Assembly (NCBI GenBank): GCA_964017045.1
Contig: OZ024798.1
Span: 6,717,793-6,781,792 of the forward strand
DNA length: 64,000 nucleotides
Direction of reading: 5' to 3'
Origin: Omphiscola glabra
Taxonomy: Eukaryota > Mollusca > Gastropoda > Lymnaeidae
In this document: in pieces, positions 22,501 through 34,231 of the stretch
How positions within the stretch are numbered: position 1 is the stretch's first letter
How the letters are laid out: every line of letters begins with the position of its first letter
Position numbers and translations under genes: made by a program
The notes under the pieces: generated by a model
The model's database searches: none
What the model saw: only the letters and a program-made list of their open reading frames with translations
What the model was told of the DNA's origin: nothing

Positions 22501-25500
22501 TATGGCCCATCAGTTCGTTGAGTGATGGCCCATTAGTTGAGGTATGGCCCATCAGTTCGTTGAGTGATGGCCCATTAGTTGAGGTATGGCCCATCAGTTC
22601 GTTGAGTGATGGCCCATTAGTTGAGGTATGGCCCATCAGTTCGTTGAGTGATGGCCCATTAGTTGAGGTATGGCCCATCAGTTCGTTGAGTGATGGCCCA
22701 TTAGTTGAGGTATGGCCCATCAGTTCGTTGAGTGATGGCCCATTAGTTGAGGTATGGCCCATCAGTTCGTTGAGTGATGGCCCATTAGTTGAGGTATGGC
22801 CCATCAGTTCGTTGAGTGATGGCCCATTAGTTGAGGTATGGCCCATCAGTTCGTTGAGTGATGGCCCATTAGTTGAGGTATGGCCCATCAGTTCGTTGAG
22901 TGATGGCCCATTAGTTGAGGTATGGCCCATCAGTTCGTTGAGTGATGGCCCATTAGTTGAGGTATGGCCCATCAGTTCGTTGAGTGATTCACAAGTTTTC
23001 AATATTATGAAATTGTTTTAATTGCTTATCGCCATTCTTTAATGTAATTATTGATTTGTTTTCGAAACTATTTCAATTGTACATTTACAATTGATTCCTC
23101 ATATCAAATATAAACGCCTGTGTTCGATGTTTCCACGCACAGAATAAACGAACCCCGTATCTTTGTTGAACTACATCAATGGCTGAACAATGTCTTCATG
23201 TGTTAGAACGATCTTCAAACGTCTGAACGATAACGTGAACTGGAAAGATCAAAGTCATTCTCGAATAGTTTCTAAAAATAAATTGTAAAAAAGAAAGACA
23301 TAACATCTAATTGTTGTATGAAATTATTGCAACAACAGCTGACTGTAAAAGCCTAAAAAATTCTAAAAATGCCCCAAAGATGCCTAGTAAGAAGTTCAAG
23401 GTAATGGACATTTTGATGATGTCCTAGCTTGAGTCTTGTTCTGCCCCATATGCACGCCTATAAGTTGATCTTATCTTGTGCTGTACCAATGAAGGCCTAT
23501 AAGTTGATCTAGTCCTGTGATGTACCAATGAAGGCCTATTGTTGATCTTGTCTTGTGCTGTACCAATGAAGGCCTATAAGTTGATCTTGTCCTGTGATGT
23601 ACCAATAAAGGCCTATAAGTTGATCTTGTCTTGTGCTAACCCAATGCACACGGATAAGTTGATCTTTTTGGGCAAGGGCATATAAACAAATGGGATAAGC
23701 GGCATCACATTTGAGTGCATGAATTGTCATCAGTTGATTAAAAATTGAAGAAACAGTGTAAATGTACCTTCACTAAACCAATGATCTGCTTACTGCACTA
23801 AACCAATGATCTGCTTACTGCACTAAACCAATGATCAGCTTACAGCACTAAAGCAATGATCTGCTTACTACACTAAACCAATGATCTGCTTACAGCACTA
23901 AAGCAATGATCTGTTTACTGCACTAAACCAATGATCTGCTTACTGCACTAAACCAATGATCTGCTTACTGCACTACACCAATGATCAGCTTAATGCACTA
24001 CACCAATGATCAGCTTACTGCACTAAACAAATGATCAGCTTACTGCACTCAACCAATGATCAGCTTACTGCACACTCAACCAATGATCAGCTTACTGCAC
24101 ACTCAACCAATGATCAGCTTACTGCACTAAACCAATGATCAGCTTACTGCACTCAACCAATGATCAGCTTCCTGCACTAAAACAATGATCAGCTTACTGC
24201 ACTCAACCAATGATCAGCTTACTGCACTAAACCAATGATCAACTTACTGCACACTCAACCAATGATCAACTTACTGCACTAAACCAATGATCAACTTACT
24301 GCACACTCAACCAATGATCAGCTTACTGTACACTCAACCAATGATCAGCTTACTGCACTAAACCAATGATCAGCTTACTGTAACACATTTAGATTTCTGT
24401 CAGCCTCACAAGTCCCGCGGTCCTAGGCTATCAGCCTCACAAGTCCCGCGGTCCTAGGCTATTAGCACCACGTTTTAAAACTCTATTTGTCGTTTCGTTA
24501 TGACGTATAGAATTTGAATGATCCATTAATCAAAGAGCTGTGTTCTAAAAATAGCATCGTCGACGCAACACAAATTATGACAACACGGACCCGAGGGTCA
24601 CGTAGTATACAGAGATGTCATCTGACATGTTGCTGTGTCTGACATCTCCGTCATCCCATGTCGTCCCTCGAGTCACTGGATGTTTGTGACATGTCACCGT
24701 GATGCGAAGTAAAGTCATCCAGTCATCCTAATATTGATTCTCAAACTGTAACCCCATGACCACTAACAGTGTAATCACTTTAGGTTTTAACTACCGCAAA
24801 GTAAGAAATAATTGTATTGATCAAAGCTAGTCAACAGTTTAACATAAAAATTTTTGCCTCTAAAATGTATGTGTTGTTTTCCCTTCAATTTTCTTATACA
24901 TGATTGTTGTCCGTATTTCATTCAATTATTTTCTTTACTTTACTGTTATCAGTAACTGATACAAATTTGCTCACTGTAATAACATTGGATGATATGTAGA
25001 TGTCAAATATATATATATATACATACTAGCGAGTACCCGGCATGCGTTGCAATGCCACTTATCGAAATAAAGTGTTTGTGTTTTAATAATTTCTTTGTTA
25101 GTACTACTATTATACAAATTTATTTTTACCGTCTGGTGCATTTTCGAATTAATTAGAAGGTTTTTCGAAGCGTGAGCAGACCACACGCAGCTGTCCGTGT
25201 GGGAAGCATGGATTTTCCAAATTTAGTCCCCAAACTTGTAGCGATTGATCCCCCCATGCAATAACTATTTTTGAAATTATATTTATATGTTTCATTAAAA
25301 TTTATTACATATAAACTAATTTAGGGCCACTGGCCCCAAAGGGAATATTGTGAAATATTTGTACTAATTCAGAAACCTATTTATTAAGTCACATATACAA
25401 AATGAAATGTCACAGTTAAAATTTGATTTATTTCCACCCACCTAAGCAATAGCATTTGACATTATATTTACATAGCTCATATAAGAAAAAAAACGAATTT

Positions 25501-28500
25501 AAGGCCCCCGGCCCAAAGTAGAATATTGTAGAGAACCGTATGCGTCTCTATGCTATAACTATATTGCAACCTTGTTCACTCTGTCTCTCGTGTGCACCAA
25601 TATGACAACTCAACGAGGGTTATAGTCTTTGAACATTTATTTGTCGTATCCTTTGACCTCACTTATTTCTCTCGCTCTCTCTGTCGTACTCCACTCCGAC
25701 TGTCACGGTCCCTCTCTAACTCCCGTCCGTCCACCTGCCTGCCCGGCTGAGTTCTCCCCGGCTGAGTTCTCCCCGGCTGAGTTCTCCCCGGCTGAGTTCT
25801 CCCTAGTCCCGTCCTACTGTCCGTTTTATAAGTCCCAAGTTCACAGGGCCCCAATCCCCTTCTTATGTAACACACCGCGTAATAGGTCATAAACCAACGC
25901 TGTCATTCCGTCGCGGGCAACCTGACAAGCTTGACACTTTGTTTGGTCAGTTGGTCTTAGGTCATAAAACCAACGCCATTATCCCTTACGGGTTGACTAT
26001 TGTCTGGACACTACCTACACAGACTACAGGTCTGGACACGCCACAATATTTTAAAATGATTGTACTTATTTAGAAACCTAATGCGGGCCTGCACACAACA
26101 AATCACTGAAGTTGTATTGCATTCAGATGAATGGTATAGGAGCGCATAAGGAAATTATTTTTTACAAAGCTCATTTAAGAAAAAAAAAACGGAATACTTT
26201 AAAACGGTTGTAATAATTCGAAAACCCTTGCAGGCGTGCTCGCAACATCTCACCAACGTTTTAGCGTATTCGGATAAATAGTGTAGGAGCGCAGACGAAT
26301 TTTTTTTTCTACAAATCTCATATTAGAAAAAAACTATTTTTGGACCAACGGCCAAAAACGGAATATTTTAAAGTGTTTTAATAACCCAATAAATACGCAA
26401 CCTTATGGACAACAACGCACCAAAGTTTTGTCATAATCGCATGAGCGGTGTAGGAGCGCATACGGTTTGAAATTATATTTATATAACTTATATATCTTTG
26501 AGGGCGTATTCGCAACTTGTCTCCAAAGTTTTAGCGCATTCGGATAAATGGTGTAGGAGCGCAGACGGAAATTATTTTTACAAAGCTCGTATAAGAAAAA
26601 CAAAACAAATTAAGGGCCAACGGCCGAAAATGGAACATTTTATAAGTGTTGTAATGACACAGTTAAATGTCCGGATATGTGGACAACAACTAACCAAAGT
26701 TTTGTCGCAAGCCCATGAATGGTGTATGACCGCATACGAGACATACATACATACATACGTACATACATACATACATACATACATACATACATACATACAT
26801 ACATACATACATAAATACATACATACATACATACATACATACATCCTTACATACATACATTTTTATATATATAGATTTTGTTACAGCACACTATTTGGTA
26901 GAGTGAAATGTGATGTGTGGTACCGCTTGTTAATTGTCTATAATGGGGATTGTAAATAATAGGTTTTTGAGCACCTGATCAAAGGTGGACTAATAAATTG
27001 TAACTATATTTATTAATATTATGAAACAATAACATACATATATATAGATTTTAAATGTACAGTTTTGGAAGCTGACCATGATTGAAAAAACCAAAAGCAA
27101 TATATCTACTAACTTAATAAGGGTCTAATATACTTAGGTTACAACACACACACACACACATTTTGCACAAATAGCAAAAATAGATTATATTTTTAAAAAA
27201 AAATCAACTTTGTTAATATAATCTTAACGGATTATAAATAAAAAATCGTGTGCTGAATTTAGCGTGTCTTGTTTTGACGTCACGATATCGTAACAAAGCT
27301 GAAACAGGTCAACCGTGACTTTCCGCTTGTCACCAGGTCAGACATGACGCCATTGCATGACCACGAGCTGTGCTATTTTCATAGCTTTAACCAAAAAAAA
27401 AAAAAAAAAAAAAAAAAAAAGAAGAAATAGCAGTGGATTTAGTTAGACCTTTTTAACCTAACATCTTGATGTTGCCATTCTTTCTATATTCCTTTGGTTG
27501 TCAACAATATAATCTCACTATATTATTATTAGTATTATTATACGAAGTTTTATAAAGCGTAGTACCCCAACCTAGGGCTGGGCTCACCACGCTGTACATA
27601 TAATTTAGTAAACATGATCATGATGACAAAGGCTAGATAACGGCACAAAGTGTCCTTGTAGATGACAGCAAGGCTACCACCACGAGATGGACGAGGAAAT
27701 GAGATCTAGGGATATAGTCAGACAAAATGGTTCTTTAAGCAACAAAAAATTCTGTTCCCTCTTCATGCTGGTACGTAGCCTACATTATCTTGGTATCTTA
27801 TTCCTAACACCCATTGCCACAATATCGTCTTTCGTTATCCACAGACCGCATGCTCTAGCATGAAGATTTGATTTATTTGTAAATATAAAATTCCACCCAA
27901 ACATTGTATAGCATGGTTGAGTGACTTTCGTTGAACTCGCTAGTACTCGCCATGTTCACCAGGCCCTCGCTAGTACTCGCCATGCTCACCAGGCCCTCGC
28001 TAGTACTCGCCATGTTCACCAGGCCCTCGCTAGTACTCGCCATGCTCACCAGGCCCTCGCTAGTTCTCGCCATGCTCACCAGGCCCTCGCTAGTACTCGC
28101 CATGCTCACCAGGCCCTCGCTAGTTCTCGCCATGCTCACCAGGCCCTCGCTAGTTCTCGCCATGCTCACCAGGCCCTCGCTAGTTCTCGCCATGCTCACC
28201 AGGCCCTCGCTAGTACTCACCATGCTCACCAGGCCCTCGCTAGTTCTCGCCATGCTCACCAGGCCCTCGCTAGTACTCGCCATGCTCACCAGGCCCTCGC
28301 TAGTTCTCGCCATGCTCACCAGGCCCTCGCTAGTACTCGCCATGCTCACCAGGCCCTCGCTAGTTCTCGCCATGCTCACCAGGCCCTCGCTATTACATGA
28401 TTACATATATTAGGCTGTATTTATTACTTCACCAATGTCTCAAAGATAATGGCCAGCCTGATTATGCCCTACTGGTACCATCGGTTTTATAGGGTCGATA

Positions 28501-31500
28501 TGCCTAGGGGGTACCAGTATTTTCAAAGGCAAAATCTGTCTTTGGGCATTGTTTATGTCAACAGGACAATGTGACTTTGGGTATTGTTTATGTCAACATG
28601 ACAATCTGTCTTGGGCACTGTTTATGTCAACAGGACAATCTGTCTTTGGGCATTGTTTATGTCAACAGGACAATCTGTCTTTGGGCATTGTTTATGTCAA
28701 CAGGACAATCTGTCTTGGGCACTGTTTATGTCAACAGGACAATCTGTCTTTGGGCATTGTTTATGTCAACAGGACAATCTGTCTTGGGCACTGTTTATGT
28801 CAACAGGACAATCTGTCTTTGGGCATTGTTTATGTCAACAGGACAATCTGGCTTTGGGCATTGTTTATGTCAACAGGACAATCTGTCTTGGGCACTGTTT
28901 ATGTCAACAGGACAATCTGTCTTTGGGCACTGTTTATGTCAACAGGACAATCTGTCTTTGGGCATTGTTTATGTCAACAGGACAATCTGTCTTTGGGCAT
29001 TGTTAATGTCAACAGAACAATCTGTCTTGGGGATCTGTTTATGTCAACAGGACGATCTGTCTTGGGACACTGTTTATGTCAATAGGACAATCTGTCTTTG
29101 GGCATTGTTTATGTCAACAGGACAATCTGTCTTGGGCACTGTTTATGTCAACAGGACAATCTGTCTTTGGGCATTGTTTATGTCAACAGGACAATCTGTC
29201 TTTGGGCACTGTTTATGTCAACAAGACAATCTGTCTTTGGGCATTGTTTATGTCAACAGGACAATCTGTCTTTGGGCATTGTTTATGTCAACAGGACAAT
29301 CTGTCTTGGGCACTGTTTATGTCAACAGGACAATCTGTCTTTGGGCATTGTTTATGTCAACAGGACAATCTGTCTTTGGGCACTGTTTATGTCAACAGGA
29401 CAATCTGTCTTTGGGCATTGTTTATGTCAACAGGACAATCTGTCTTTGGGCATTGTTTATGTCAACAGGACAATCTGTCTTGGGCACTGTTTATGTCAAC
29501 AGGACAATCTGTCTTTTGGCATTGTTTATGTCAACAGGACAATCTGTCTTTGGGCATTGGTTATGTCAACAGGACAATATGTCTTGGGCACTGTTTATGT
29601 CAACAGGACAATCTGTCTTTGGGCATTGTTTATGTCAACAGGACAATCTGTCTTTGGGCATTGTTTATGTCAACAGGACAATCTGTCTTTGGGCATTGTT
29701 AATGTCAACAGAACAATCTGTCTTGGGGATCTGTTTATGTCAACAGGACAATCTGTCTTGGGACACTGTTTATGTCATCAAGAAAATCTGTCTTTGGGCA
29801 CTATTAATGTCACGAGGCCAATCTTTCTTTGGGCATTGTTAATGTCAACAGAACAATCTGTCTTGGGGATCTGTTTATGTCAACAGGACAATCTGTCTTG
29901 GGACACTGTTTATATCATCAAGAAAATCTGTCTTTGGGCACTATTAATGTCACGAGGACAATCTTTCTTACTTCACCGTTTATGTCATCAGGTCAATCTA
30001 TCTTAGGGCACCATAAAAGGACACTCTGTCTTAAGGAACCGTTTATGTCAACAGGAAAATATGTCTAAGTGCAGCCTTGATGCTGCTAGGACAATCTGTC
30101 TTAGTGCACTATATATGTCACCAGGACAATCTGTCTTGGGCCCCGATTACGTTAACAGGACCCTCCGTCTTAGGGCACCGTTAACGTCGACAGGACACCC
30201 TGTCTTAAGGCACACATTACGTCAACAGACACTTTGCTGATCTGTCAGCCCGTATAACAATAATGTCGGGTTGGGGAAAGGCTGTCATGGATGACAAATG
30301 TAGGTTATCATGGATGAAACATATAGGATATCATAGATGACAAATGGATGTTATCATGAATGAAACATGTAGGATATCATGGATGAAACATGTAGGATAT
30401 CATGGATGAAACATGTAGGATATCATAGATGACAAATGTAGGTTATCATGGATGAAACATGTAGGTTATCATGGATGAAACATGTAGGATATCATAGATG
30501 ACAAGTGTAGGATATCATAGATGACAAATGTAGGACATCATAGATGACAAATGTAGGATTCATAGATGACAAATGTGTCATTCTTTAATTAATCTTTTTT
30601 AAAAATAATAAGTCGGATTTCATTCAGCGGATGGAATATGCTTTAGAATGATTTGATTTTAACACACTGAAGTGTAACTGAAAATGTTGAGCTTCGAATC
30701 TAGCCCCTATACATGAAATTGTATAAATTAGCTGGTTAAATGATGCGAACTGCAAACCAGCTAATTTTTACATCCCAAAATTCAGCGTGAACCCATCTAA
30801 TGGCAATCACTTACCGCTTCAGGTATCAGGTTGCCGGTAAGATGTAGCCCCACCAGCACCCCGGTTACTCCGAGCAAACCAGCCAGCCCACTGATGATGG
30901 CCCATTTCAGGGCTGTGTTTGTGCACGTGCTGGCCAGCAGGACTGGGGCAGCCTTGAGAGAAAGAGAGGAGACATATCTAGCAGGCATTCCAACACATTT
31001 TGTTACTTATACTTTTGCCACTCTTAGTTTCTCAAGTACACTAGCAATAAAAGGTCAATAATGATGGAGCAATTCAATTCAATCAAAAAGAGAGCACGTT
31101 AGAAGAGCTCTCAAGCTAAACGAAACCTCGCTTGAAACAAATGTAACATTCATTATGTCCCATACAAATCTACAAGAAACATTCATTATGTACCATACAA
31201 ATCTATAAGTAACATTCATTATATAACATACAAATCTTCATGTAACATTCATTATGTCCCATACTAATCTACATATAACATTCATTATATACCATACAAA
31301 TCTACATGTAACATTCATTATGTCCCATACAAATCTAGGTGTAACAGTCATTATGTCCCATACAAATCTACGTGTAACAGTCATTATGTCCCATACAAAT
31401 CTACGTGTAACAGTCATTATGTCCCATACAAATCTACGTGTAACAGTCATTATGTCCCATACAAATCTACGTGTAACAGTCATTGTGTCCCATACAAATC

Positions 31501-34231
31501 CACGTGTAACATTCATTATGTACCATACAAATCTATAAGTAACATTCATTATATAACATACAAATCTTCATGTAACATTCATTATGTCCCATACAAATCT
31601 ACATATAACATTCATTATATACCATACAAATCTACATGTAACATTCATTATGTCCCATACAAATCTACATGTAACAGTCATTATGTCCCATACAAATCTA
31701 CGTGTAACAGTCATTATGTCCCATACAAATCTACGTGTAACAGTCATTATGTCCCATACAAATCTACGTGTAACATTCATTATGTCCCATACAAATCTAC
31801 AAGAAACAGTCATTATGTCCCATACAAATCTACGTGTAACAGTCATTATGTCCCATACAAATCTACAAGAAACATTCATTATGTCCCATACAAATCTACG
31901 TGTAACAGTCATTATGTCCCATACAAATCTACGTGTAACAGTCATTATGTCCCATACAAATCTACGTGTAACAGTCATTATGTCCCATACAAATCTACGT
32001 GTAACAGTCATTATGTCCCATACAAATCTACGTGTAACAGTCATTATGTCCCATACAAATCTACGTGTAACAGTCATTATGTCCCATACAAATCTACTTT
32101 TTTTCAATGCATTCCCTTTCTTACATGCGCTTAAACAGAAATATGATATGACACATACAAGTGGCAGCTCTTTTAAAAGATGTGAATATTTAGATTTCAG
32201 CTCATCATACGCACGTTTCTCTACTAAGAAGAAACTCTTTTTAGAACCCGTCCAATAAGACGGATGATTTCCTAAAAGGAATATCTTAAAATTCAGAGTC
32301 CTGTCTAAATCTATCGCTGAACAAAACGTTTGACTTTTTTAGCGTTAGTTCCGTACATACGACTTGAAATATGTTATTTGATGAGATAATATGAGATGAG
32401 GCATATGGTCAGTGCTAATAAGATCTTGTGTACATAATACACATTTGAAGCTTAATACGGTCAGTGCTAATAAGATCTTGTGTACCTAATACACACTTGA
32501 AGCTTAATACGGTCAGTGCCAATAAGATCTTGTGTACCTAATACACATTTGAAGCTTAATACGGTCAGTGCTAATAAGATCTTGTGTACCTAATACACAT
32601 TGAAGCTTACATCTGTTCTTTATTGTATGTTCAAACTCTTCATAAAGATGGGTCTGGTTATTATAAATAAAATAAATGACACAGAAGACAATGTAGGTCC
32701 ATTCCCGATAGCCCCCCCCCCCCCCCCCCCCGTTTGATTATCTTTTATTTGCTCAACTTTAATTCGTAAATTCAATGATAGCACAAATATACCGATTTTT
32801 TTTTGTATTATTCAAAATTCTATCACTCTGAATGAAGACAAAATGGTTCGGTTAAGCAAGTCAGAGCTGTGTCCTGTGTGCAACTCTACAGACGATGTAA
32901 TATTTTAAGTCGAGACAGCTCTGACATCTTCTTTTCTATTTTAGACAGGAAGCACGGACAGCTAACGTTAAAGTTGCAGCCATATATCTCACCTGGAAAT
33001 TTGTGATTTCCTTTGTAGATGTATAATTTTGTAACACATTGTATTTATTGAGGGTAAAGTATGACAGGATGTGAGATTGGGATCTGACCAGATGCGTGCC
33101 AGATAATTTATGTGCACGGGGAATCTAAATTGTTTCAATAGTCTACCCCAAATCTATCGAAACTTTTTAGGATTTAATGACAATGAAAAAAAAATCAAAA
33201 TGATGAAATGTCACCGTCTAGCACAGTGGTTCTCAACCTTCCCAATGCCGCGACCCTTTAATACAGCTCCTCATGCTGTGGCGACCCCCAACCACAAAAC
33301 TATTTTCGCTGCTACTTCATAACTGTAGGGTATATGTGTTTTCTGATGGTCTCAGGCGACCCCCGAGAAAGGGTCATTCGACCCCCAAAGAGGTCGCGAC
33401 CGACAGGTTGAGAACCGCTGGTCTAGCAAATTCTGTTTTACAAATATACAATCCTTAATGTTATGTGTTATAAAAGAAATCAACTTTTAATTAAGTTTTT
33501 TTAATAAATTTCTTGAGAGTAGAATCAAAATCTACTGCTTTAAGTATAGGGTAGGGAGCTGGGTGGCTAGTTGATGGTCTGGAGTTCAATCCCCAGTCAA
33601 GCAAGAACACTGTCAGCACCCCGGGTGGATGGAGCCCGCCAACCTAGGATGGCAACTCGTCTAAGAGAAGGAAACTCTGAATTCAAACCCGGAATAAAAA
33701 AGGTGTGCATATCGTACATGTACACCAATTTTGTACCAGTCTCGTACATGTACACCAATTTTGTACCAGTCTCGTACATGTACACCAATTTAGTTTATTT
33801 TGGCCAATAGGCAATGAAATATATTTCATGTTTACACACGATATATTTCAAAAACTAAATTTTCATTTGTACAATTGTACTCGTAAATTCATCGCTCGGA
33901 AAAATGTGTTCCTTAAAATATATCAGCAAGCGCTCTTCAGTCTGACTTACTCTTGCAGTTTAACTTAATCTTGCAGTCTGAATTAATCTTACAGTCTGAC
34001 TAAATCTTGCAGTCAGACTTAATTGTACAGTCTGACTTTAATGTTCAGTCTGACTTAATCGTTCAGTCTGACTTAATCTTGCAGTCTGACTTAATCTTGC
34101 AGTCTGACCTAATTCTTAGATTACATTAGCAACTATCACACATCAACATCTATTGTCCTTGTATTACCTCAGTAATTATAACATATCAACATCTATTGTC
34201 TATACATTACCTCTGACTCAAATACTCCCAT
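18854..34231 (-). CDS. Gene B: single-pass membrane protein with long acidic tail, five-exon model
   Basis: Proposed exons on the minus strand: 34259-34211 (ATG 34231-34229), 30952-30815, 20645-20529, 19966-19790 and 19567-18854. Every coding junction is phase 0, each exon is open in the needed frame, and the sum is 388 codons plus stop. MGVFESE is followed by a short segment and one transmembrane helix (WAIISGLAGLLGVTGVLVGL, about residues 24-43). A Ser/Gly/Pro-rich linker with the repeat IGPAVIGPAVI follows. The fourth exon is hydrophobic and cysteine-containing (KGFLCSDEKLPYCC). The last exon encodes 237 residues rich in Asp, Glu and Gly with amphipathic periodicity (DAISNVADGVKNVFGDF). 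I do not recognise a family. Exons 2 and 5 are well supported, exon 3 moderately, exons 1 and 4 by phase and splice signals only. They might belong to more than one gene. Confidence 0.45.
19790..19966 (-). CDS. Gene B possible exon 4, hydrophobic with cysteines
   Basis: Bounded by GTCAAAG acceptor (weak pyrimidine tract) and TTT-GTATGT donor; 59 codons, phase 0 at both ends. It contains STAILFMSSTVYLARRRG and GFLCSDEKLPYCC. The GFxCxD-type word recalls lipid phosphate phosphatases, but no catalytic motif follows, so that reading is weak. Confidence 0.35.
20262..20490 (+). repeat. 31-bp minisatellite, about 7 copies, in a gene B intron
   Basis: Unit AATGTTCTGGAACTTAAAGA then ACACGGTAGAG; begins about 38 nt downstream of the exon 3 donor of gene B. 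Confidence 0.93.
20529..20645 (-). CDS. Gene B exon 3
   Basis: Good acceptor (CAATTTCTTGCACAG) and donor TCG-GTAGGT enclose 39 codons in phase 0. The sequence starts KDSSVKVSSSFNNKF and ends with the doubled GPAVIGPAVI. It joins in frame to exons on both sides. Confidence 0.45.
20820..20945. mobile_element. Degenerate MITE remnant
   Basis: G-run at 20838-20850, then GGCAGCATTTTCGGACAACT and the ending CCCTAGCTACGTTACTG, like the ends at 48868 and 52883. Only one end is clear. Confidence 0.35.
20946..22059. other. Non-coding intron DNA of gene B, nothing recognised
   Basis: Begins with a G-run (20945-20960). Short frames here have no motif. The words GGGACGGCTACCCCTCC and GTCTGGGACGAGACACAC near 21447-21505 look repeat-derived but no second copy was found. 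Confidence 0.4.
22060..22987 (+). repeat. 42-bp minisatellite, about 18 near-identical copies
   Basis: Irregular copies (22060-22190) lead into an almost perfect array with unit TTAGTTGAGGTATGGCCCAT + CAGTTCGTTGAGTGATGGCC + CA. Because 42 is a multiple of three and the unit lacks stops, both strands show 265-269 codon frames; neither is a gene. Confidence 0.97.
22988..23404. other. AT-rich intron DNA, nothing recognised
   Basis: No exon, array or element visible. Confidence 0.5.
23405..23670 (+). repeat. 39-bp minisatellite, about 6 diverged copies
   Basis: Unit TGATCTTGTCTTGTGCTGTA then CCAATGAAGGCCTATAAGT, with GTCCTGTGATG variants. Confidence 0.85.
23765..24382 (+). repeat. 25-bp minisatellite, about 24 copies
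   Basis: Unit CACTAAACCAATGATCTGCT + TACTG; CTGCTT copies dominate the left part and CAGCTT copies the right, with occasional 27-bp units (CACACTCAACC). Confidence 0.95.
24395..24463 (+). repeat. 33-bp direct duplication
   Basis: GTCAGCCTCACAAGTCCCGC + GGTCCTAGGCTAT occurs twice in succession directly after the 25-bp array. Confidence 0.85.
24464..25009. other. Non-coding with short inverted repeat
   Basis: GAGATGTCA near 24611 and TGACATCTC near 24641 can pair (9 bp, loop about 21 nt). No gene seen. Confidence 0.4.
25745..25803 (+). repeat. 15-bp tandem repeat, 4 copies
   Basis: GCTGAGTTCTCCCCG repeated; the coding-looking frames on both strands (25629-25892) are produced by it. Confidence 0.9.
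26735..26858 (+). repeat. (CATA)n microsatellite
   Basis: About 28 CATA units with a few interruptions, at the end of the composite repeat. Confidence 0.95.
26881..27933. other. Non-coding intron DNA
   Basis: Contains an (AC)n tract near 27146-27160 and a 28-base A-run at 27393-27420. No exon supported. Confidence 0.5.
27934..28393 (+). repeat. 30-bp minisatellite, about 15 copies
   Basis: Unit CTCGCTAGTACTCGCCATGC + TCACCAGGCC, with a TAGT(A/T)CTCGC alternation among copies. Frames of about 160 codons on both strands are artefacts. Confidence 0.96.
28530..30235 (+). repeat. 34/35-bp minisatellite, about 47 copies, decaying at the right end
   Basis: Unit AGGACAATCTGTCTTTGGGC + ATTGTTTATGTCAAC (35 bp) alternating with TCTTGGGCACTG units (34 bp). 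Blocks with the distinctive GGGGATCTG variant recur near 29030, 29727 and 29865. From 29770 the copies diverge strongly. Confidence 0.96.
30295..30572 (+). repeat. 23-bp minisatellite, about 12 copies
   Basis: Unit CATGGATGAAACATGTAGGA + TAT alternating with CATAGATGACAAATGTAGG variants. Confidence 0.92.
30815..30952 (-). CDS. Gene B exon 2: transmembrane helix
   Basis: Strong acceptor (CTCTCTTTCTCTCAAG) and donor GCG-GTAAGTG enclose 46 codons, phase 0 both ends. It reads AAPVLLASTCTNTALK, then a hydrophobic helix of about 22 residues, then GLHLTGNLIPEA. GC-rich against AT-rich surroundings, as expected of coding sequence. Confidence 0.65.
31140..32098 (+). repeat. 33-bp minisatellite, about 29 copies
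   Basis: Unit CATTATGTCCCATACAAATC + TACGTGTAACAGT. A five-copy variant block (starting CAAGAAACATTC/ATAAGTAACATTC) is present twice, near 31140 and 31530, so larger blocks were duplicated. Confidence 0.96.
32405..32608 (+). repeat. 52-bp tandem repeat, 4 copies
   Basis: Unit CGGTCAGTGCTAATAAGATC + TTGTGTACCTAATACACATT + TGAAGCTTAATA. Confidence 0.93.
32609..33215. other. Non-coding, with a perfect 11-bp inverted repeat
   Basis: C-run at 32711-32730. GTCAGAGCTGT (32860-32870) pairs perfectly with ACAGCTCTGAC (32915-32925). No gene supported. Confidence 0.5.
33224..33420. mobile_element. SPIN-type hAT MITE with perfect 8-bp target duplication
   Basis: 197-bp element with ends CAGTGGTTCTCAACC and, inverted, CAGCGGTTCTCAACC (one mismatch). 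It is flanked by GTCTAGCA on both sides (33216-33223 and 33421-33428), the 8-bp duplication of hAT insertion. The arms (GGTCGCGACC, GGGGGTCGAA, GACCCTTTC, TTATGAAGTAGCA) match my memory of the non-autonomous SPIN (Space Invaders) consensus almost throughout, with the middle deleted. There is no coding capacity, so movement needs a transposase in trans. The intact duplication and well-matched ends suggest a fairly recent insertion. Confidence 0.85.
33547..33700 (+). mobile_element. tRNA-derived SINE, copy 2 (shorter)
   Basis: GAGCTGGGTGGCTAGTTGAT and GAGTTCAATCC (33582-33592, a good polymerase III box B) are followed by TCTAAGAGAAGGAAACTCTG and AATTCAAACCCGGA, shared with 15485-15893. It lacks the distal part and ends in a short A-rich tract. 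Confidence 0.7.
33712..33795 (+). repeat. 30-bp tandem repeat, about 3 copies
   Basis: Unit CGTACATGTACACCAATTTT + GTACCAGTCT, directly after the SINE copy. Confidence 0.92.
33940..34115 (+). repeat. 18-bp minisatellite, about 10 copies
   Basis: Unit TTGCAGTCTGACTTAATC with single-base variants. Confidence 0.9.
34120..34210 (+). repeat. 44-bp duplication touching the gene B first-exon donor
   Basis: ATAACATATCAACATCTATT + GTCTATACATTACCTC, with a second partial copy before it. Each copy contains the complement of a GAG-GTAAT donor like the one used at 34210. Confidence 0.7.

Larger units (their letters stand above)
25010..26880. mobile_element. Composite interspersed repeat, class unknown
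   Basis: Starts after a TA microsatellite with CTAGCGAGTACCCGGCATGC and ends in CATA repeats plus TTTTTATATATATAGATT. Inside, a diverged block recurs about five times: GGTGTAGGAGCGCATACGG, then TTACAAAGCTCAT, AAGGGCCAACGGCC, GGAATATTTTAAA. Such beginnings and ends are common in invertebrate interspersed repeats, but I cannot name the class. A segment at 25610-26040 looks like a separate insertion, with a repeated GGTCATAAAACCAACGCC word. No protein-coding part is intact. Confidence 0.45.

Noticed and set aside
23765..24382. CRISPR-like array of short repeats
   Set aside because: Units are directly abutting with no unique spacers, in a eukaryotic intron context. The same applies to all other arrays here.
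26498..26959. 153-codon frame with Tyr-Ile-His-Thr repeats
   Set aside because: Generated by the (CATA)n microsatellite at the end of an interspersed repeat.
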